In this document: piece by piece, positions 61,462-64,000 of the stretch | Position numbering within the stretch: position 1 is the stretch's first letter | Layout of the letters: every line of letters starts with the position of its first letter | DNA from: UBA4416 sp038327195 | GTDB taxonomy: Bacteria > Bacteroidota > Bacteroidia > B-17B0 > Aurantibacillaceae | Length of the DNA: 64,000 nucleotides | Assembly: GCA_038327195.1 (NCBI GenBank) | Contig: JBBQKU010000013.1 | Location: 1 to 64,000, forward strand | Direction: 5' to 3' | Notes under the pieces: model-generated | Seen by the model: the letters and a program-made list of their open reading frames with translations, nothing else | What the model was told of the DNA's origin: nothing | Databases searched by the model: none | Position numbers and translations under genes: made by a program

Positions 61462-61589
61462 TTTTAACTTCGAATCCTAAAATTGTGTTTTTTGCTTTTT
61501 GAAGCCTTAAAACGCAAATTGTTTTTTGTCTAAAACAGCGATTTAATGTAAATAGTTAATAAACAGTTAATTATATAGATGTTTTTTTT

Positions 61590-61619
61590 TTTGATATTTG
61601 TTTCATACAATTATCTTTG
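61590..61619 (+). promoter_or_regulatory. Promoter of acpP-fabF-rnc
   Basis: -33 TTTG (61590-61593), 18 bp, -7 TATCTTTG (61612-61619), the ATG 24 bp later. Same architecture as the rimP promoter and therefore a useful contrast to the island boxes, which have TGTAAC where TTTG would be. Confidence 0.75.
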
Positions 61620-61643
61620 TCACGAATTTAAAACTAAAACACA

Positions 61644-61883
61644 ATGTCAGACATTTCAACAAAAGTAGTATCTATTATCGTAGATAAATTAGGCGTAGAA
61701 GAAAAAGAAGTAACTCCAACTGCAAGTTTCACTAACGACTTAGGAGCGGATTCTTTGGATACAGTAGAATTAATTATGGAATTCGAAAAAGAATTCAACA
61801 TAGCTATTCCAGACGATCAAGCTGAAAAAATTGCTACAGTAGGTGATGCTATCACTTACATTGAAGCAAACGCAAAAAACTAG
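61644..61883 (+). CDS. acpP: Acyl carrier protein
   Basis: A 79-residue acidic four-helix protein that carries growing fatty acids on a phosphopantetheine arm. The attachment site is Ser37 in the DSLD motif (GADSLDTVELIMEFE). Usual length and N-terminus. It is upstream of fabF by 24 bp. Confidence 0.97.
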   Translation: MSDISTKVVSIIVDKLGVEEKEVTPTASFTNDLGADSLDTVELIMEFEKEFNIAIPDDQAEKIATVGDAITYIEANAKN

Positions 61884-61907
61884 GAATTTACTTTTAAAAT
61901 TATTTTT

Positions 61908-63161
61908 ATGCAATTTAAGCGCGTAGTAGTTACAGGACTTGGTGCGGTTACTCCTTTGGGTAGCACCGTGAACGATTATTGGAATAACTTAATAAACGGA
62001 GTTAGTGGTGCTGCAACTATTAAGCGCTTTGATGCATCTAAATTTAAAACAAGATTTGCTTGTGAAGTAAAAGGTTTTAAGCTTGAAGACTATTTCGATA
62101 GAAAAGAAGCTCAACGTCTTGATGCCTTTTCTCATTATGGAATTGCTGCTTCAGTGCAAGCTGTAGCTGATTCTGGAATTGATGCAGAAGGTATTGACAA
62201 AAATGAAGTGGGTGTAATTTGGGGTTCAGGAATTGGTGGATTAGATACGTTTCAAAATGAAACTTTTAATTTTGCTAAAGGGGATGGAACGCCACGCTTT
62301 AACCCATTCTTTATTCCTAAAATGATTGCTGATATTTGTTCTGGACATATATCTATTCGTTTTGGATTTAGAGGGCCAAACTTCACTACTGTTTCTGCTT
62401 GCGCTTCTTCAACTACTGCCTTAATTGATGCTTTTACTTATATTAGATTAGGAAGAGCAAATGCAATTGTAACTGGTGGTTCAGAAGCTGCAATTAACGA
62501 AAGTGGTATTGGTGGTTTTAACGCTTGTCAAGCAATGAGTTTAAATAATGATAGTCCTGAAACAGCATCTCGTCCTTATGATAAAACCCGTGATGGTTTT
62601 GTATTAGGAGAAGGCGGAGCTGCTTTGGTATTAGAGGAATTAGAGCATGCATTAGCTCGTGGTGCAAAAATTTATGCAGAAGTTATTGGTGGTGGAATGA
62701 GTGGAGACGCTTTTCACATTACAGCTCCTCATCCTGAAGGTTTAGGGGCAACTTTAGTTATGCAAAGAGCATTAAAAGATGCAAATATTTCTGCTGATGA
62801 AGTAGATTATATCAATACACATGGCACTAGTACACCACTTGGTGATGGCGCAGAATTAAAAGCAATTACCAATGTGTTTGGCGAACAAGCATATAAAATG
62901 AATATTAGTTCAACAAAATCTATGACTGGCCATTTACTTGGTGCTGCTGGTGCTGTTGAAGCGATTGCTACTGTATTAGCAATTCAAAATGATATTGTTC
63001 CTCCTACAATTAATCATGTTCATGCAGATCCAGAAATAGATCCAAAATTGAATTTGACATTTAATAAAGCACAAAAAAGACCAATTAATATTGCTATTAG
63101 TAATACGTTTGGTTTTGGTGGTCATAATGCTGCCGTTGTTTTAAAGAAGTATAAGCCTTAA
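61908..63161 (+). CDS. fabF: Beta-ketoacyl-ACP synthase II
   Basis: Condenses malonyl-ACP with acyl-ACP in fatty acid elongation. The 417-residue thiolase-fold protein has the catalytic triad Cys165 (VSACASS), His305 (NTHGTSTPLGD) and His342 (TGHLLGAAG), and the glycine-rich ending NTFGFGGHNA. Full length. Follows acpP and precedes rnc by 9 bp. Confidence 0.96.
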   Translation: MQFKRVVVTGLGAVTPLGSTVNDYWNNLINGVSGAATIKRFDASKFKTRFACEVKGFKLEDYFDRKEAQRLDAFSHYGIAASVQAVADSGIDAEGIDKNEVGVIWGSGIGGLDTFQNETFNFAKGDGTPRFNPFFIPKMIADICSGHISIRFGFRGPNFTTVSACASSTTALIDAFTYIRLGRANAIVTGGSEAAINESGIGGFNACQAMSLNNDSPETASRPYDKTRDGFVLGEGGAALVLEELEHALARGAKIYAEVIGGGMSGDAFHITAPHPEGLGATLVMQRALKDANISADEVDYINTHGTSTPLGDGAELKAITNVFGEQAYKMNISSTKSMTGHLLGAAGAVEAIATVLAIQNDIVPPTINHVHADPEIDPKLNLTFNKAQKRPINIAISNTFGFGGHNAAVVLKKYKP

Positions 63162-63170
63162 TTATTAATT

Positions 63171-63911
63171 TTGAAAACTTTATTGTTTGCTTTAAAGCCA
63201 TTATCGAAAGATGATAAAGTATTTAAGCAAAAATTAAAAAACATTTTAGGGTTTTCTCCTTCAAATTTAGCGTTATACAAACAAGCTTTTAGGCATAGTA
63301 GTTCTTCTAAAGAAATTTCTGAACATCAACAAAGTAATGAACGTCTTGAGTTTTTAGGCGATGCTATTTTAGGAGCTATCGTTGCAGAATATTTATTTAA
63401 ATTATTTCCAAAAAAGGAAGAGGGTTTTTTAACACAGATACGAAGTAGGATAGTAAATGGCCAACACTTATTTGTTCTAGCTAAAAAGTTTGGGCTTGAT
63501 GCCTTACTTCAATCTCGATTAACAAAAAAAGAAAAACTCAGCTCTTCGGCCTATGGCGATGTTTTTGAAGCTTTAATTGGTGCCATTTTTTTAGATAAAG
63601 GTTTTGAAAAAACGAGATTATTTATTTTAAATAATATTATTAAAACTCATTTAGATATAAATACTTTACTCGAAAATGATACAGATTATAAATCAAAATT
63701 TCAGATTTTAATGCAACGTCAGAAAAAAGAATTCGAGTATGTTGTTTTAAGAAACGAATTAAATGGTAAAGAAAAAACTTACGTTATTCAATTAAATGTT
63801 AATGGCGAAGAACTTAGTGTGTTTGAACACAAATCAAAGAAAGTGGCCGAGCAAAAAGCTGCACAATTAGCATTGGAATCTCTAGAAAAAAATAATAAAA
63901 ACACCAAATAG
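63171..63911 (+). CDS. rnc: Ribonuclease III, TTG start
   Basis: Cuts double-stranded RNA, including rRNA precursors. The 246-residue protein has the endonuclease domain with NERLEFLGDAILGAIVAEY near residue 56 (catalytic Glu and Asp), DVFEALIGAIFLDKG near 125 and a C-terminal double-stranded RNA-binding domain (about residues 168-240). TTG at 63171 gives the usual N-terminal length and no ATG is available nearby. Third gene of acpP-fabF-rnc, a Bacteroidota-specific order. The stop lies within a terminator stem. Confidence 0.94.
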   Translation: MKTLLFALKPLSKDDKVFKQKLKNILGFSPSNLALYKQAFRHSSSSKEISEHQQSNERLEFLGDAILGAIVAEYLFKLFPKKEEGFLTQIRSRIVNGQHLFVLAKKFGLDALLQSRLTKKEKLSSSAYGDVFEALIGAIFLDKGFEKTRLFILNNIIKTHLDINTLLENDTDYKSKFQILMQRQKKEFEYVVLRNELNGKEKTYVIQLNVNGEELSVFEHKSKKVAEQKAAQLALESLEKNNKNTK

Positions 63912-63944
63912 TTTTCTGAGAGATTGCTAGTTGGTGTTTTGAAT
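63897..63944. terminator. Terminator at the end of rnc
   Basis: AAAACACCAAATAG pairs with CTAGTTGGTGTTTT around a 15-nt loop (one mismatch). The left arm includes the rnc stop codon. It may also serve the convergent gene at 63965. Confidence 0.75.
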
Positions 63945-63964
63945 TTCATTTTAATTAGTTTTTG

Positions 63965-64000
63965 TTATGCACCAAACCATTTGCGACGAGCAATTAATTT
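63965..64000 (-). CDS. C-terminal end of a convergent gene
   Basis: On the minus strand the window ends in an open frame of 11 codons that ends KLIARRKWFGA followed by TAA. This is too short to identify. Position (convergent with rnc, just behind a bidirectional terminator) makes a real gene likely. Confidence 0.4.
   Translation of the reverse strand, partial: KLIARRKWFGA

Overview
The window is AT-rich chromosomal DNA from a member of the Bacteroidota, probably a Flavobacteriales or Sphingobacteriales/Chitinophagales-type environmental bacterium. The evidence is the conserved phylum gene orders acpP-fabF-rnc and rimP-nusA-infB, promoters with the Bacteroidota -33 TTTG / -7 TAnnTTTG pattern, a type IX secretion C-terminal domain, SusC/porin-type beta-barrel proteins, DUF6629, and DUF3494 secreted proteins. 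I see no plasmid, phage, CRISPR or insertion-sequence genes.

1-8.1 kb is housekeeping: the end of a SiaB-like kinase and its SiaC partner, class I aldolase, AccD, a halogenase-like flavoenzyme, peptidase T, an asparagine synthase of the cell-envelope cluster type, and the RdgB nucleotide-pool enzyme. 8.2-24.5 kb is a surface-polysaccharide cluster. It holds a PglK-like flippase, the three-gene FdtA/FdtC/FdtB set for a dTDP-3-acetamido-3,6-dideoxyhexose, six glycosyltransferases or glycosyltransferase-like genes, two polytopic membrane proteins (one a Wzy candidate on the opposite strand), a FemAB-like acyltransferase, a methyltransferase, a NodB deacetylase and GalE. 24.5-35.1 kb is mixed: a double-AAA+ CbbX-like protein with a duplicated N-terminal domain, two lipoproteins, a histone H1-like protein, NadB, tRNA-His, a VOC protein, a GT39-like enzyme and tRNA-Leu.

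35.3-56.2 kb is the most unusual part, a stress and signalling island. It contains stand-alone response regulators, an AraC-type regulator, a hybrid histidine kinase with nine 21-residue repeats, an AI-2E-type permease, DUF4142, a DUF892 ferritin-like protein, UspA, an FMN reductase, CsbD, small envelope proteins, a YtxH operon, a two-domain DUF3494 protein exported by type IX secretion, and Dps. Eight transcription units in this island start with the same promoter layout: TGTGAAT-N2-TGTAAC-N15-TGTAAC-N20/21-nnnnTTTG. The spacing is fixed although the bases between the elements are not conserved. The two TGTAAC half-sites are 21 bp apart and the second lies where the -33 element should be, as expected for an AraC-type activator. 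The island's own AraC-family gene carries the same box, so an autoregulated regulon is the leading hypothesis. Between the intact genes lie decayed ones (a response-regulator remnant, secreted-protein and beta-barrel remnants), so the island appears to turn over quickly.

56.2-64 kb is housekeeping again: tRNA-Ala, infB-nusA-rimP, a small membrane protein, acpP-fabF-rnc, and the last codons of a convergent gene. Limits: all identifications come from reading motifs and families by eye, with no database search. Start sites were moved where promoter elements or family N-termini required it (fbaB, csbD, infB, rimP).
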